A program made the translations under genes and the position numbers. The notes under the pieces were generated by a model. That model searched no databases. It saw only the letters and a list, made by a program, of their open reading frames with translations, and had not been told where the DNA came from. Positions 33,394 to 42,568 of a stretch of DNA of 64,000 bases are shown piece after piece. Source of the DNA: RGIG3009 sp045653425 (GTDB lineage: Bacteria; Bacillota; Clostridia; Oscillospirales; Acutalibacteraceae); contig JAZOLU010000029.1 in the NCBI GenBank assembly GCA_045653425.1, positions 19,919-83,918 on the forward strand. Reading direction: 5' to 3'. Position 1 is the first letter of the stretch. Each line of letters opens with the position of its first letter.

Positions 33394-34758
33394 TCATTTT
33401 ATTGTATCGGTTTTTTCCGAAATAATCAAGTCCTTTTGTTGCATTGCCGCCGAAAGCAATATATCGCGGTCGTTTGGTAATCTTTCTGACAGCACCTCTG
33501 CCAGCATCCAGTTCAGCAAACGCCCTACTGCACGGCCCGACGGGACACCCGCACGCAACAGGTCATCCCCACCAACAGCCAGCGTTTTGAGTGACACGCA
33601 CTGACCCTCTGCCACAATGCGGGAAACCCGCTCACGCAACTTGCTAATTGTTGCCAAACGCTCCTCCTGTACTGCCGCCGCGTGCGCACGGGTATCCCCC
33701 TCCTGCACCGCCAACAACTGCAAAAACTGTTCCTCGCCCCAACGGTTCAGGCAACGGCGCACGGCAGTATCGGTATCGGCAATGGGTGTGTCGTGATACT
33801 TTATTAGCATACACACCGCCTCACACGTGCGGCGGTCGTATTTTAAGCGATGCAAGATATCACACGCTATACGCTCACTTTCGGCGGCGTGTCCATAAAA
33901 ATGGCCGTGGCCGTTTTCGTCAATCGTATAGCACCGCGGTTTACCGATATCGTGAAGCAATAATGCCAACCGTACAACCAATTCCGGCGATGACGCGTTT
34001 ACGGCATCCAACGTATGCCGTAACACATCACGGTGGTGATACGGACTGTGTTGGTCAAACCCCTCCAACGCCCGCAGTTCCGGCAATATCGGGTACAGTA
34101 CCGCAAAAAACGTGTGTAACACGCACCCTGCACTTTCGCCCGTTAACAGACGATTTATCTCTGCCTGAATCCGTTCCGCCGCTACTGCGGTAAGCAACGG
34201 CGCGCAGCGGTGCAACGCCGCTGACGTGGTTTGCTCCATTGTAAAACCATAGGTGGCGGCAAAACGCAAAGCGCGCAGTACCCGCAAGGCATCTTCTGTA
34301 AAACGTTCTTGCGCGTTGCCTACACAACGAAGAATCCCGCAGCGCGCATCCTCTGCTCCGCCAAAAGGGTCGTACAATCCACGGGTAGGATGCCACGCTA
34401 TGGCATTTACTGTAAAATCTCTTCGTCGTAAATCTTCGGTAATATCCGTCACAAAACGCACACTGTCCGGTCGGCGATGGTCACGGTAATTGCCGTCCAC
34501 TCGGTAAGTCGTAATCTCTATCGGTTCTCCGTGTAACAGCACCGTTACGGTGCCGTGTGCCGCGCCGGTGGGAATGACCGTGGTATCCGCAAACACAGCC
34601 GCTACCTGTTCCGGCAGGGCATTGGTGGTGATATCCCAATCGTGCGGGGTGCGGCCTAACAGACAGTCCCGTACGCAACCGCCTACAACCCAGCCCTCAA
34701 ACCCGGCTTGTTCCAACCGTGTCAGTACCTCGGCTACGGTGCTTGGTAATTGTATCAC
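33394..34758 (-). CDS. cca: CCA tRNA nucleotidyltransferase with HD domain
   Basis: A 454-residue class II nucleotidyltransferase. The N-terminal G-G-C-V-R-D-C-L-L-G-R-T-P-H-D-W-D block carries the metal-binding aspartates; R-R-D-F-T-V-N-A-I-A and the R-F-T-E-D-A-L-R-V-L-R-A-L-R-F block complete the catalytic core. An HD domain follows (L-L-H-D-I-G-K-P near residue 265). The family adds or repairs the tRNA CCA end. All three tRNAs in this window already encode CCA, so repair is the likely main task here. Start is GTG at 34758 with GGGGGAG. Confidence 0.9.
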   Translation of the reverse strand: MIQLPSTVAEVLTRLEQAGFEGWVVGGCVRDCLLGRTPHDWDITTNALPEQVAAVFADTTVIPTGAAHGTVTVLLHGEPIEITTYRVDGNYRDHRRPDSVRFVTDITEDLRRRDFTVNAIAWHPTRGLYDPFGGAEDARCGILRCVGNAQERFTEDALRVLRALRFAATYGFTMEQTTSAALHRCAPLLTAVAAERIQAEINRLLTGESAGCVLHTFFAVLYPILPELRALEGFDQHSPYHHRDVLRHTLDAVNASSPELVVRLALLLHDIGKPRCYTIDENGHGHFYGHAAESERIACDILHRLKYDRRTCEAVCMLIKYHDTPIADTDTAVRRCLNRWGEEQFLQLLAVQEGDTRAHAAAVQEERLATISKLRERVSRIVAEGQCVSLKTLAVGGDDLLRAGVPSGRAVGRLLNWMLAEVLSERLPNDRDILLSAAMQQKDLIISEKTDTIK

Positions 34759-34772
34759 GGTATTCTCCCCCG

Positions 34773-35222
34773 TTACTTAAAAATAAACCGTTTACTGAAC
34801 ACATAGTTCAGCAATACCACAACAATGCTGACAACCGCTTTGGCTACCATTCCCTGAATACCAAACACGGTTTGATTGAGACCAACCCATACCAACACGG
34901 GTACGGCAACAATTTCAATAATACCGGTGGCAACGCGGGCGGCAACAAATTTGCCAAGTTCCGGTAATACAATTTCCGCTTTCCAACTGCGGCTGTGGAA
35001 CACCCAGTGCTTGTTGGTAACAAACGCAAACAACACCGCCAGCACCCACGAAAGGCAATTTGCCACAAATACCGTGAGGGTTTCTTGACCGAAAAACACA
35101 AGCGAACCGAGCCACGCAAACACCGCATAACTCAGCCAACTGACCGCCGTGGTCATAACACCCCAAAACAAATATCGTACGATTTCCAAAACCATAGTAT
35201 GTTGGTGTTTTTGTGTATTCAT
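34773..35222 (-). CDS. GtrA-family membrane protein
   Basis: A 149-residue membrane protein with four hydrophobic helices and the GtrA-like segment R-Y-L-F-W-G-V-M-T-T-A-V-S-W-L near residue 17 and N-K-H-W-V-F near residue 72. GtrA proteins are thought to help flip polyprenyl-linked sugars for surface glycosylation. The ATG at 35222 has GGAGAG upstream and lies 35 bases after a consensus promoter, so upstream in-frame starts are discarded. First gene of the minus-strand run ending at the SDR gene. Confidence 0.85.
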   Translation of the reverse strand: MNTQKHQHTMVLEIVRYLFWGVMTTAVSWLSYAVFAWLGSLVFFGQETLTVFVANCLSWVLAVLFAFVTNKHWVFHSRSWKAEIVLPELGKFVAARVATGIIEIVAVPVLVWVGLNQTVFGIQGMVAKAVVSIVVVLLNYVFSKRFIFK

Positions 35223-35256
35223 ACACTTGCTCTCCGCTACCCATAGTATTGACTTT

Positions 35257-35285
35257 ATTATAACGGCGAAGCTACGTATCGTCAA
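35257..35285 (-). promoter_or_regulatory. Promoter of the gtrA run
   Basis: On the minus strand TTGACG and TATAAT 17 bases apart, 35 bases before the GtrA start. It is back to back with the plus-strand promoter at 35329-35357. Confidence 0.75.
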
Positions 35286-35328
35286 GTCGCACACCCAGGA
35301 TTTTCTGCAAAGACATACCGACAACGCA

Positions 35329-35357
35329 TTGACAAGAAACGACGGGTAGTGTACAAT
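35329..35357 (+). promoter_or_regulatory. Promoter of the phosphodiester glycosidase operon
   Basis: TTGACA and TACAAT separated by 17 bases, with the ATG 35 bases downstream of the -10 box. Divergent from the gtrA promoter. Confidence 0.75.
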
Positions 35358-35391
35358 ACTTATGATTATTGTAAATTAAGGATGTGTAGTT

Positions 35392-36399
35392 ATGCGTCAC
35401 TCTGCGGAACGCACCAAACAGGTGCCTCCGGTACTGCGGTTTGTCGGTCGTTTTTTTGCCATACTGGGTGTGACCTTGTTGCTGGTACTGCTTTTGGTAG
35501 TGGGCGTTGTGGGCGTGATTTGCAAGGGGCCGTCCCCTACCACGCGCGATACGTTTGTTACCACCATGCAGGAAACCAGCGCACTTAAATTTGTACCGCG
35601 TATTTTTCTTTCCAAAGAAGAAGTGAACGATATTTTGGACGGTAATACCGTAATGGAAACCGAGGATACTACCGACACCTCGGCCGGTTTTGAAGAAAAG
35701 GACGAGGAAGTTACCGAACCGATTGAACTGATTGATATTGCCGGTTCTACCTATGCGGGAAAACTGCTTATTGTACACGACCCGTCCCGCGTGAAAGTGG
35801 CTTGCTTGCCGTATTTTAGTGAAGAAGTGGACGGTCGCACCACCGAAGGTTTTGCCAAACGTGCCGGTGCGGTAGCGGCCATTAACGGTGGCGGTTTTGT
35901 GGATACCAACGGTTTTGGCTCCGGCGGTATGCCCACCGGCATTGTTATTAAGGACGGTAAATTGGTTTGCGGTGGCCAAAACACCGTTTCGTCCGTGATT
36001 GCGTTTGATAATAACAATCATCTGATTGTGGGTAAAATGTCGGGTGCCGATGCATTGGCAAAAGGCGTACGCGATGCCGTGAGTTTTGGTCCCGCGCTCA
36101 TTGTTAACGGCAAAGCGGCGGAGGTTTCCGGTACCAGCGGCGGCGTTAATCCGCGCACCGTGGTGGGGCAACGTGCTGACGGCGCGGTTCTGTTACTGGT
36201 AATTGACGGTAGACAAGCTCACAGTTTGGGTGCTACCTATAAGGATTGCATTGACGTTATGTTAAAATACGGTGCCGTGAACGCCGGTAATTTGGATGGC
36301 GGCAGTTCCACCACCATGGTGTACAACGGCAAAGTGGTAAACAGTTGTGCCGCCTTGTCCGGTGCGCGCTACATTCCCACGGCTTTTGTTGTAATTTAA
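35392..36399 (+). CDS. Membrane-anchored phosphodiester glycosidase family protein (NAGPA domain)
   Basis: A 335-residue protein with one N-terminal transmembrane helix (about 25-45) and an extracytoplasmic domain. From ~155 it matches the phosphodiester glycosidase (NAGPA/DUF2233) fold: A-A-I-N-G-G-G-F, V-S-F-G-P-A-L-I-V-N-G, P-R-T-V-V-G-Q and N-L-D-G-G-S-S-T-T-M. Members cleave GlcNAc-phosphodiesters or act on phosphorylated surface polymers. The substrate here is unknown. It is followed 12 bases later by a membrane protein and then a DUF2079 protein, suggesting envelope work. Confidence 0.85.
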   Translation: MRHSAERTKQVPPVLRFVGRFFAILGVTLLLVLLLVVGVVGVICKGPSPTTRDTFVTTMQETSALKFVPRIFLSKEEVNDILDGNTVMETEDTTDTSAGFEEKDEEVTEPIELIDIAGSTYAGKLLIVHDPSRVKVACLPYFSEEVDGRTTEGFAKRAGAVAAINGGGFVDTNGFGSGGMPTGIVIKDGKLVCGGQNTVSSVIAFDNNNHLIVGKMSGADALAKGVRDAVSFGPALIVNGKAAEVSGTSGGVNPRTVVGQRADGAVLLLVIDGRQAHSLGATYKDCIDVMLKYGAVNAGNLDGGSSTTMVYNGKVVNSCAALSGARYIPTAFVVI

Positions 36400-36411
36400 G
36401 GAGGATGCACC

Positions 36412-37677
36412 ATGCTTGAACAAACCACGCCGTCTGCGGCTGACGTTATTGTAGAAGATGCTGCGCTGGAAATTCCGGTTATTGTTCCGGAAAGTGACAA
36501 CGAACCCGCGCTGATACTCCCCGACCCGGCGCCGGCTCCTCGCAAGCGTCGCTTTTTGCGGGGATTGTGTCTGTATTTTGTTATTGTACTTGCCGTTATT
36601 CTTGTGGGGCTTTGGTTTTTCTATGCCTATCTCGCCAAGCGGGAAGCCGCCACGCCTAACGCCGCATTACAACGGTATATGGATTGGGTTGCTACCGGGG
36701 ATTATGAGTCGATTTACCAAACGTCCGGATTTGAGGAGACTCTTCTTAACAACAAAGAATCCTATTTGCGGTATTTGGAAACGTTGTATAAAGATGCGAC
36801 CGATTTATCGGTGCGTCAGCAGGTGACCACCGATACAGAGGTAACGCGGTATTCTCTTTACAGTGGTTCCAAACGCTTGTCCACATTATTGCTCGCTCGC
36901 AGTGCGGAAGGCGACGGTACAATGTGGTATGTTACCACCGACCTTGCCGAACAACCCACCTATACCATTACCGCGGCGGAGGATGTGCGCCTAACCATTA
37001 ACGGTGTGGATGTGGGCTTGTTATCACTGCCGTCAACGGAAGTGCAGGCCGAGGTGTTCCCCACCGCTGAGAGTGCCGAGGTAACCATACCTACCCTATA
37101 CCGATATACACTGGACAACCTGCTAACCCCGCCTACCGTGGCGGCCCTCACGTTGAGCGGCGATGATTGCACTGTGGTAACCGAGGGCGAAACCATTACC
37201 GTGCTCACCCCCGAAACGGAAACCGACCGCGCCGCACACGAACAGTTAGCGGTGGAGGCGGCAAAAACGTATGCCAAGTTTGTGGCAAAAGACGCCTCCC
37301 GCACGCAGTTGCTTAAAATTATTCACAAAGATAGTCAACTGTACCAAACCATTCGCAATTTCAGCAACGTGTGGTTTAACAAGCACGAATCGTATGAGTT
37401 CCGCGACGTGGAATTTGCCAATTATTCTCGCTATACTGCCGACGACTTTTCTTGTGTTGTCAGCTTTCAGCCCATTTATATTCGCAACGGCAAACCCATT
37501 GAAAGTACCCCTGTGTGCTATTGTATGACATTCCTGCGCGTGGAGGGCGAATGGTCATTGTACGCGCTTACCCAAACCACCCGCGAAGAAGCGGGGTTGC
37601 CCGCGTCGACTACCGGTACGACTTCGACTACTACAACTACAACTACTTCGGTGGTAACCACCACAACCATTGCGTAA
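36412..37677 (+). CDS. Hypothetical single-pass membrane protein with Thr-rich tail
   Basis: A 421-residue protein with an acidic, Pro-rich cytoplasmic N-terminus (1-45), a basic stop (R-K-R-R-F), one transmembrane helix (about 51-72) and a large outside part. Residues ~80-180 and ~280-395 look like two small alpha/beta modules of NTF2-like type separated by a beta-rich linker. The last ~25 residues are almost only Thr/Ser/Val. No known catalytic motif. Ribosome site AAGGAGGA. In an operon between the phosphodiester glycosidase and the DUF2079 protein; likely an envelope accessory. Confidence 0.72.
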   Translation: MLEQTTPSAADVIVEDAALEIPVIVPESDNEPALILPDPAPAPRKRRFLRGLCLYFVIVLAVILVGLWFFYAYLAKREAATPNAALQRYMDWVATGDYESIYQTSGFEETLLNNKESYLRYLETLYKDATDLSVRQQVTTDTEVTRYSLYSGSKRLSTLLLARSAEGDGTMWYVTTDLAEQPTYTITAAEDVRLTINGVDVGLLSLPSTEVQAEVFPTAESAEVTIPTLYRYTLDNLLTPPTVAALTLSGDDCTVVTEGETITVLTPETETDRAAHEQLAVEAAKTYAKFVAKDASRTQLLKIIHKDSQLYQTIRNFSNVWFNKHESYEFRDVEFANYSRYTADDFSCVVSFQPIYIRNGKPIESTPVCYCMTFLRVEGEWSLYALTQTTREEAGLPASTTGTTSTTTTTTTSVVTTTTIA

Positions 37678-37695
37678 AACAAAGGAGGAACACGG

Positions 37696-39459
37696 ATGCG
37701 TGCTTTGCTGAAAACCGTTGTCACTGCGCCGGATAGTCTGATGCGTCTACTCGCCGCGTGGTTTTTTGCTTGCAGTGTATTTGTTTTATTACGCTCCGTA
37801 ATCATCCTTACCGTGGTTGGTTTTTGTCTTATCACACTTGGTGCTTTTGCAGTGCTCACCTTGGCACAACACTTATTGCCCTTACCGCGGTTCACACACG
37901 CGGCGTTGGCCGTTAGCACCTTGGTATACGCCGCCGTGCTTGTGGCAATGCACGAGAACAAAAACGATTATCCGTTTCTTATTGTGGTACTTTTGGCAAC
38001 CGCCATTGTGTTGTTTCCGTTACTGCATTGTCAAAAAGGCGTTTTACTCCCTCGCCCCATTTCGCGGCGATTCTGCATAGCCGTGGTGGTAGCGGCCGGC
38101 TTGCTGTTTAGCGCGGTATTGGGTGCTATCGGTTGCTTGCGTTACCTCACGTATTCTTCACCCAATTACGATTTTGGCATTTTCGTGCAGATGTTTCACA
38201 ATATGAAAGAAACGTTGTTGCCGATGGTGACTTGTGAACGGGACCAACTACTGTCGCATTTTGCGGTACATATTTCCCCTATCTACTACGTGTTGTTGCC
38301 GTTTTATTGTGTATTCCCCTCGCCGCTGACGCTGCAAATTGGGCAGGTGCTGGTGCTGGCAAGCGGGTTAATTCCGCTTTACCGTTTAGCACAACGGTTT
38401 CGGTTGTCAAATGGGCTTACGGCGTTACTGGCGGTGTTGTATGCGGTGTATCCGGCACTGTCTACCGGTTGCTTTTACGATTTGCACGAAAATTGCTTTT
38501 TGGTGCCGTTATTATTGTGGTTATTTGATTGTTACGAGCGTGGCCATTATTGGTGGATGATACTGCCCGCGTGCTTAGTACTGGCTACCAAAGAAGACGC
38601 CGCGGTTTACTTGGCCTTTTTTGCCATCTATTTGCTATTCTCGCGCCGCGACTTGCGACGTGCTCTTCCGTTGCTTTTGGGTGCCGTAGTTTACTTTGTG
38701 CTGGCCATTTGGTTGTTGCAGCAATTCGGTACCGGTGCTATGTTTGGACGATACGATTCTTTGCTGAATGCCGACAAAGATACGGGCGGTTTGTTGGGTA
38801 CGTTGTTGCGTGACCCTGCGTTCTTTTTAACAGAAATTACAAAAGATGAGACGATATCCGCCAAACTTGTTTGGTTGTTCCAGTTGTTGTTACCATTTGG
38901 CGTACTGTTATGGACGCCGCGCGGCAAGTATTGTCGCTTGCTGTTACTGTTTCCGTTGTTGCTTAATCTGCTCACGCAGTATCCGTATCAGTTTGACATT
39001 GGTTTTCAATACAGTTTCGGCACGTTGCCGTTTTTGTATTATCTGTTAATTCAGAATATGGCGGATTCACCGCATCGTTTCCGCCGTGACCAATTATTGT
39101 TCGGCACACTGGCTGCCTGTTTACTGTATATGATGCTGGTTCTCCCCTCATTGAACCATTATATCACCGGTTACCGCGACCGCGGCGATACGTTCCGCGC
39201 TATGGATGCTTTGTTGGAAACCGTACCGGATGACGTTTCGGTAACCGCTTCCAGTATGCTACTGACGCATTTGGCGCAGCGTGCCGAAATTTATGAAGAT
39301 GAGTACCACGCCATACCGGATACCGAGTACGTGGTGCTGGACCTGCGCGAAGGCTGGACAACGTTTTCCGAAACCTATCGCGAATTGTGTTTAAAAGCGG
39401 GTTATACTGTGGTAACCGAGGTGGAAAATCTGGGCGTTATTTTGAAAGCCCCGCAGTGA
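37696..39459 (+). CDS. DUF2079-family polytopic membrane protein
   Basis: A 587-residue membrane protein with about 12-14 helices. The Y-S-S-P-N-Y-D-F-G-I-F-V-Q-M-F-H-N-M segment near residue 155, H-I-S-P-I-Y-Y-V-L-L-P-F-Y near 195, D-L-H-E-N-C-F near 262 and A-T-K-E-D-A-A-V-Y near 297 are the DUF2079 marks; the family resembles GT-C glycosyltransferases with acidic loop residues. It may transfer a sugar from a lipid carrier, but that is inferred. Start: ATG at 37696 with AAAGGAGG. Confidence 0.82.
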   Translation: MRALLKTVVTAPDSLMRLLAAWFFACSVFVLLRSVIILTVVGFCLITLGAFAVLTLAQHLLPLPRFTHAALAVSTLVYAAVLVAMHENKNDYPFLIVVLLATAIVLFPLLHCQKGVLLPRPISRRFCIAVVVAAGLLFSAVLGAIGCLRYLTYSSPNYDFGIFVQMFHNMKETLLPMVTCERDQLLSHFAVHISPIYYVLLPFYCVFPSPLTLQIGQVLVLASGLIPLYRLAQRFRLSNGLTALLAVLYAVYPALSTGCFYDLHENCFLVPLLLWLFDCYERGHYWWMILPACLVLATKEDAAVYLAFFAIYLLFSRRDLRRALPLLLGAVVYFVLAIWLLQQFGTGAMFGRYDSLLNADKDTGGLLGTLLRDPAFFLTEITKDETISAKLVWLFQLLLPFGVLLWTPRGKYCRLLLLFPLLLNLLTQYPYQFDIGFQYSFGTLPFLYYLLIQNMADSPHRFRRDQLLFGTLAACLLYMMLVLPSLNHYITGYRDRGDTFRAMDALLETVPDDVSVTASSMLLTHLAQRAEIYEDEYHAIPDTEYVVLDLREGWTTFSETYRELCLKAGYTVVTEVENLGVILKAPQ

Positions 39460-39465
39460 TTATAA

Positions 39466-39502
39466 GCCGCCGATATACTGCGATATCGGCGGCATCTGTT
39501 TT
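39466..39502 (+). terminator. Hairpin after DUF2079 gene
   Basis: An 11-bp perfect stem GCCGCCGATAT/ATATCGGCGGC (39466-39476 with 39483-39493) followed by ATCTGTTTT, seven bases past the stop codon. The U-run is imperfect. Confidence 0.7.
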
Positions 39503-39524
39503 AACGCTTTTTTTAACCACCCCC

Positions 39525-39554
39525 TTGCTTTTCACGGGTGAATTGGTATATAAT
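39525..39554 (+). promoter_or_regulatory. Promoter of asnS
   Basis: TTGCTT and TATAAT 18 bases apart, 39 bases before the asnS ATG. Confidence 0.6.
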
Positions 39555-39593
39555 ACCGAATGTATGGTTTTTACGGAAGGAACTGATTACACA

Positions 39594-40988
39594 ATGAAAC
39601 GAAATGAAATTGCCTCTGTGTACGCCGACGCTGCCACGCTGGGGGGTTCATCACTGACAGTGTGCGGTTGGGTTCGCACCTTGCGCCAATCCAAGAACTT
39701 GGCGTTTATTGAACTGAATGACGGCAGTTGCCAACGCAATCTGCAAATCATTGTTGAACAATCCAAGTTATCCAATTTTGACGAAGTATGCCATCAAAAC
39801 GTGGGTGCGGCACTGGTGGTTCGCGGTGAGCTAATACTGACTCCCGAAGCCAAACAGCCGTGCGAATTGCACGCGGCTTCGGTGGAAATTGAAGGTGCCT
39901 CCACCGTGGATTACCCGTTGCAGAAAAAACGCCATTCGCTGGAGTTTTTGCGTACTATTGCGCATTTACGCCCGCGTACCAACACGTTCAGTGCCGTGTT
40001 CCGCGTGCGTTCCGTGGCCGCCTATGCCATTCACCGCTTTTTCCAAGAACGCGGTTTTGTGTACGCGCACACGCCGCTTATCACCTCCAGCGACTGCGAG
40101 GGCGCGGGTGAAATGTTCCACGTCACCTCCTTGGATTTGGATAACATTCCCCGCACAGAGGACGGTAAAGTAGATTACTCCGAAGACTTTTTTGGAAAAC
40201 ACACCTCCCTTACCGTATCGGGTCAGTTGGCGGGCGAATGTATGGCGATGGCGTTTGGTAAAATTTATACGTTTGGCCCCACGTTCCGTGCCGAGCGTTC
40301 TTACACGGCGCGGCACGCGGCAGAGTTTTGGATGATTGAACCGGAATTTGCCTTTGCGGATTTGCAGGATAATATGGACTTGGCACAGGATATGATTGTG
40401 TATGTTATCTCCTACCTGTTGGAGCATTGTCCCGATGAGATGAAGTTTTTTAATGACTTTTATGACAAGGGATTACTGGAACGGTTGAATGCGCTGGTTC
40501 ATTCGGATTTTGTACGTGTTACCTACACCGAAGCGATTGAGATTTTAGAACAGCACAAAGACCAATTTGAATACCCGGTGTTCTGGGGTTGCGATTTGCA
40601 GACCGAGCATGAACGGTATCTTACCGAACAAGTGTACCAAAAACCCGTGTTTGTGACCGACTACCCGCAAGATATCAAGGCATTTTATATGCGGCTGAAC
40701 GACGACGGCAAGACCGTTGCCGCGATGGACCTGTTGGTACCCGGCGTGGGCGAAATTATTGGCGGTAGCCAGCGCGAAGAGCGACTGGACTTGCTGGAAA
40801 AACGTATGGACGAACTGGGTCTTAACCGCGACGACTACTGGTGGTATTTGGACCTGCGCCGTTACGGCGGTGCCAAGCACTCCGGTTTTGGTTTGGGTTT
40901 TGAACGGTTAATTTTGTATGTTACGGGTATGGCCAATATCCGCGACGTTCTGCCTTTCCCCCGTACCACCGGTTCCGCTGATTTTTAA
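39594..40988 (+). CDS. asnS: Asparaginyl-tRNA synthetase
   Basis: A 464-residue class IIb synthetase. An N-terminal OB-fold anticodon-binding domain (V-C-G-W-V-R-T-L-R-Q-S-K) is followed by class II motif 2 (F-G-P-T-F-R-A-E-R-S) and motif 3 (G-F-G-L-G-F-E-R-L-I-L-Y). The A-E-F-W-M-I-E-P-E block and the absence of an AspRS insert support Asn. It charges tRNA-Asn. Start: the ATG at 39594 matches the family N-terminus and lies after a promoter, so the long in-frame extension back to 39387 is rejected. Confidence 0.94.
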   Translation: MKRNEIASVYADAATLGGSSLTVCGWVRTLRQSKNLAFIELNDGSCQRNLQIIVEQSKLSNFDEVCHQNVGAALVVRGELILTPEAKQPCELHAASVEIEGASTVDYPLQKKRHSLEFLRTIAHLRPRTNTFSAVFRVRSVAAYAIHRFFQERGFVYAHTPLITSSDCEGAGEMFHVTSLDLDNIPRTEDGKVDYSEDFFGKHTSLTVSGQLAGECMAMAFGKIYTFGPTFRAERSYTARHAAEFWMIEPEFAFADLQDNMDLAQDMIVYVISYLLEHCPDEMKFFNDFYDKGLLERLNALVHSDFVRVTYTEAIEILEQHKDQFEYPVFWGCDLQTEHERYLTEQVYQKPVFVTDYPQDIKAFYMRLNDDGKTVAAMDLLVPGVGEIIGGSQREERLDLLEKRMDELGLNRDDYWWYLDLRRYGGAKHSGFGLGFERLILYVTGMANIRDVLPFPRTTGSADF

Positions 40989-41004
40989 TTTTTGCGTTTT
41001 TTCA

Positions 41005-41037
41005 TCCCCCGTCTGTTATCAGACGGGGGATTTTTTT
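41005..41037 (+). terminator. Terminator of asnS
   Basis: An 11-bp perfect stem TCCCCCGTCTG/CAGACGGGGGA (41005-41030) followed by TTTTTTT. Confidence 0.95.
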
Positions 41038-41087
41038 GGGTGCTAATCGGTATATTTATATATTTTTGCAAGAAATAAAAATTTAAC

Positions 41088-41116
41088 TTGCAAAACGGCA
41101 GAACATATATTACAAT
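41088..41116 (+). promoter_or_regulatory. Promoter of the aspartate aminotransferase gene
   Basis: TTGCAA and TACAAT separated by 17 bases, about 30 bases before the GTG start at 41147. Confidence 0.65.
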
Positions 41117-41146
41117 AGACAAGGTATTAAGGAAGGAGTCGGTTTT

Positions 41147-42421
41147 GTGTCCATCATCACTGCATTATCTAACGAAGAACTGTCCCGCCGCTTGGCGGAA
41201 TGTCAAAAAGTATATACGGAATATCAGGCGCAGGGGCTCGCGCTGGATATGTCCCGCGGCAAGCCCGGCCCTGAACAACTGGACCTCACTTTGGGGTTGC
41301 TGGATTGTGTAAATCGACGTGACGGATTTTTCGCCGGCTCTACCGACACCCGCAACTATGGTTTGGTGGACGGTATTCCGGAAGCAAAGGCCCTGTTTGG
41401 CGAAATTATGGGTATGCCGAGCGAGCAAGTCATTGTGGGCGGTAATTCCAGTTTGAATATGATGTTCGACTACATTGCACAGGCGTATGCCAGCGGTGTG
41501 TGCGGTTATACCCCGTGGTGTCGCCAAGGGGTTGTTAAGTTTTTGTGCCCCGTTCCCGGGTATGACCGTCATTTTTCCGTAACGGAGCATTTTGGCATTG
41601 AGATGATACCCGTACCAATGACTTCTGCAGGTCCGGATATGGACGAAGTAGAGCGTTTGGTATGTGACCCGTTGGTAAAGGGTATTTGGTGCGTGCCGAT
41701 GTACTCCAATCCGGATGGTATTACCTATTCAGACGACACCGTGCGACGCTTTGCACGGCTAAAACCCGCGGCGCCGGATTTTCGCATTATGTGGGATAAC
41801 GCCTATTGTGTTCATCATCTTACCGAAACACCCGACACTTTGCTGAATTTGTACGAGGAAGCACGCACCGCGAAAAACGAGGACATTGTTATTCAGTTTA
41901 CCTCTACATCTAAAATCAGTTTCCCCGGTGCCGGTGTGGCGGCGTTGGCGGCCAGCCCCGCGAACATTGCGGATATTCGCAAACGAATGTCAATGCAAAC
42001 CATTGGTCACGACAAAGTGAATATGCTGCGCCACGTGCGTTTTTTCAAGAACGCCGCCGGTGTATACGAGCATATGAAACTGCACGCCGCCGTGCTGCGC
42101 CCGAAGTTTGATATTGTGTTAACCACGTTAGAGTCGCGTTTGGGCAACAAAGGCATTGCTCGCTGGCACAAACCAAACGGCGGCTATTTTGTGAGCGTGC
42201 AACTGATGCCCGGCACCGCTACCGAAACCGTGCGCTTGCTTAAAGAAGCGGGTGTGGTAATCACCGGTGCCGGTGCAACGTATCCCTACCGTCGTGACCC
42301 GCAGGATGCCACGTTGCGTATTGCTCCCTCCTACCCCTCGGTGGAGGAACTGCGTGTTGCTATGGAACTGTTCTGCATTTGTGCCGAAATCGCCTCTCTT
42401 AACAAATTGTTGGGTAAATAA
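41147..42421 (+). CDS. Aspartate aminotransferase-like PLP enzyme (class I/II, Asp_aminotransf type)
   Basis: A 424-residue PLP-dependent aminotransferase. The N-terminal D-M-S-R-G-K-P-G-P-E-Q-L-D-L and N-Y-G-x-x-D-G blocks and the T-S-T-S-K-I-S-F-P-G-A-G-V-A-A PLP-lysine region match the aspartate aminotransferase subgroup seen in Corynebacterium and many Firmicutes. It would interconvert aspartate and oxaloacetate with 2-oxoglutarate/glutamate. Start is GTG at 41147 with AGGAAGGAG upstream. Flanked by its own promoter and terminator, so monocistronic. Confidence 0.85.
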   Translation: MSIITALSNEELSRRLAECQKVYTEYQAQGLALDMSRGKPGPEQLDLTLGLLDCVNRRDGFFAGSTDTRNYGLVDGIPEAKALFGEIMGMPSEQVIVGGNSSLNMMFDYIAQAYASGVCGYTPWCRQGVVKFLCPVPGYDRHFSVTEHFGIEMIPVPMTSAGPDMDEVERLVCDPLVKGIWCVPMYSNPDGITYSDDTVRRFARLKPAAPDFRIMWDNAYCVHHLTETPDTLLNLYEEARTAKNEDIVIQFTSTSKISFPGAGVAALAASPANIADIRKRMSMQTIGHDKVNMLRHVRFFKNAAGVYEHMKLHAAVLRPKFDIVLTTLESRLGNKGIARWHKPNGGYFVSVQLMPGTATETVRLLKEAGVVITGAGATYPYRRDPQDATLRIAPSYPSVEELRVAMELFCICAEIASLNKLLGK

Positions 42422-42433
42422 ACGTCACTTGCC

Positions 42434-42464
42434 AAACCGCCGCAAAAATTTGCGGCGGTTTTTT
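42434..42464 (+). terminator. Terminator of the aminotransferase gene
   Basis: A 13-bp perfect stem AAACCGCCGCAAA/TTTGCGGCGGTTT with the U-run continuing to 42464. Confidence 0.93.
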
Positions 42465-42495
42465 ACATATTGTGAAACAGATTGCACGGTTTTAA

Positions 42496-42524
42496 TTGAC
42501 TTTTCGGACAAAATCCCCTATAAT
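42496..42524 (+). promoter_or_regulatory. Promoter of secDF
   Basis: TTGACT and TATAAT separated by 17 bases, 44 bases before the secD ATG; an AGGAGG site precedes the start. Confidence 0.8.
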
Positions 42525-42568
42525 GAATAGTAATTGAAACTTGCAAATTATCACAGGAGGATTGACCG

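Noticed and set aside
35272..36171. 299-codon open frame on the minus strand
   Set aside because: Antisense to the phosphodiester glycosidase gene, His/Gly/Thr-rich shadow composition; no domain.
39387..39593. 69-residue N-terminal extension of asnS
   Set aside because: It begins inside the DUF2079 gene and spans a terminator and the asnS promoter; the family N-terminus starts at 39594.
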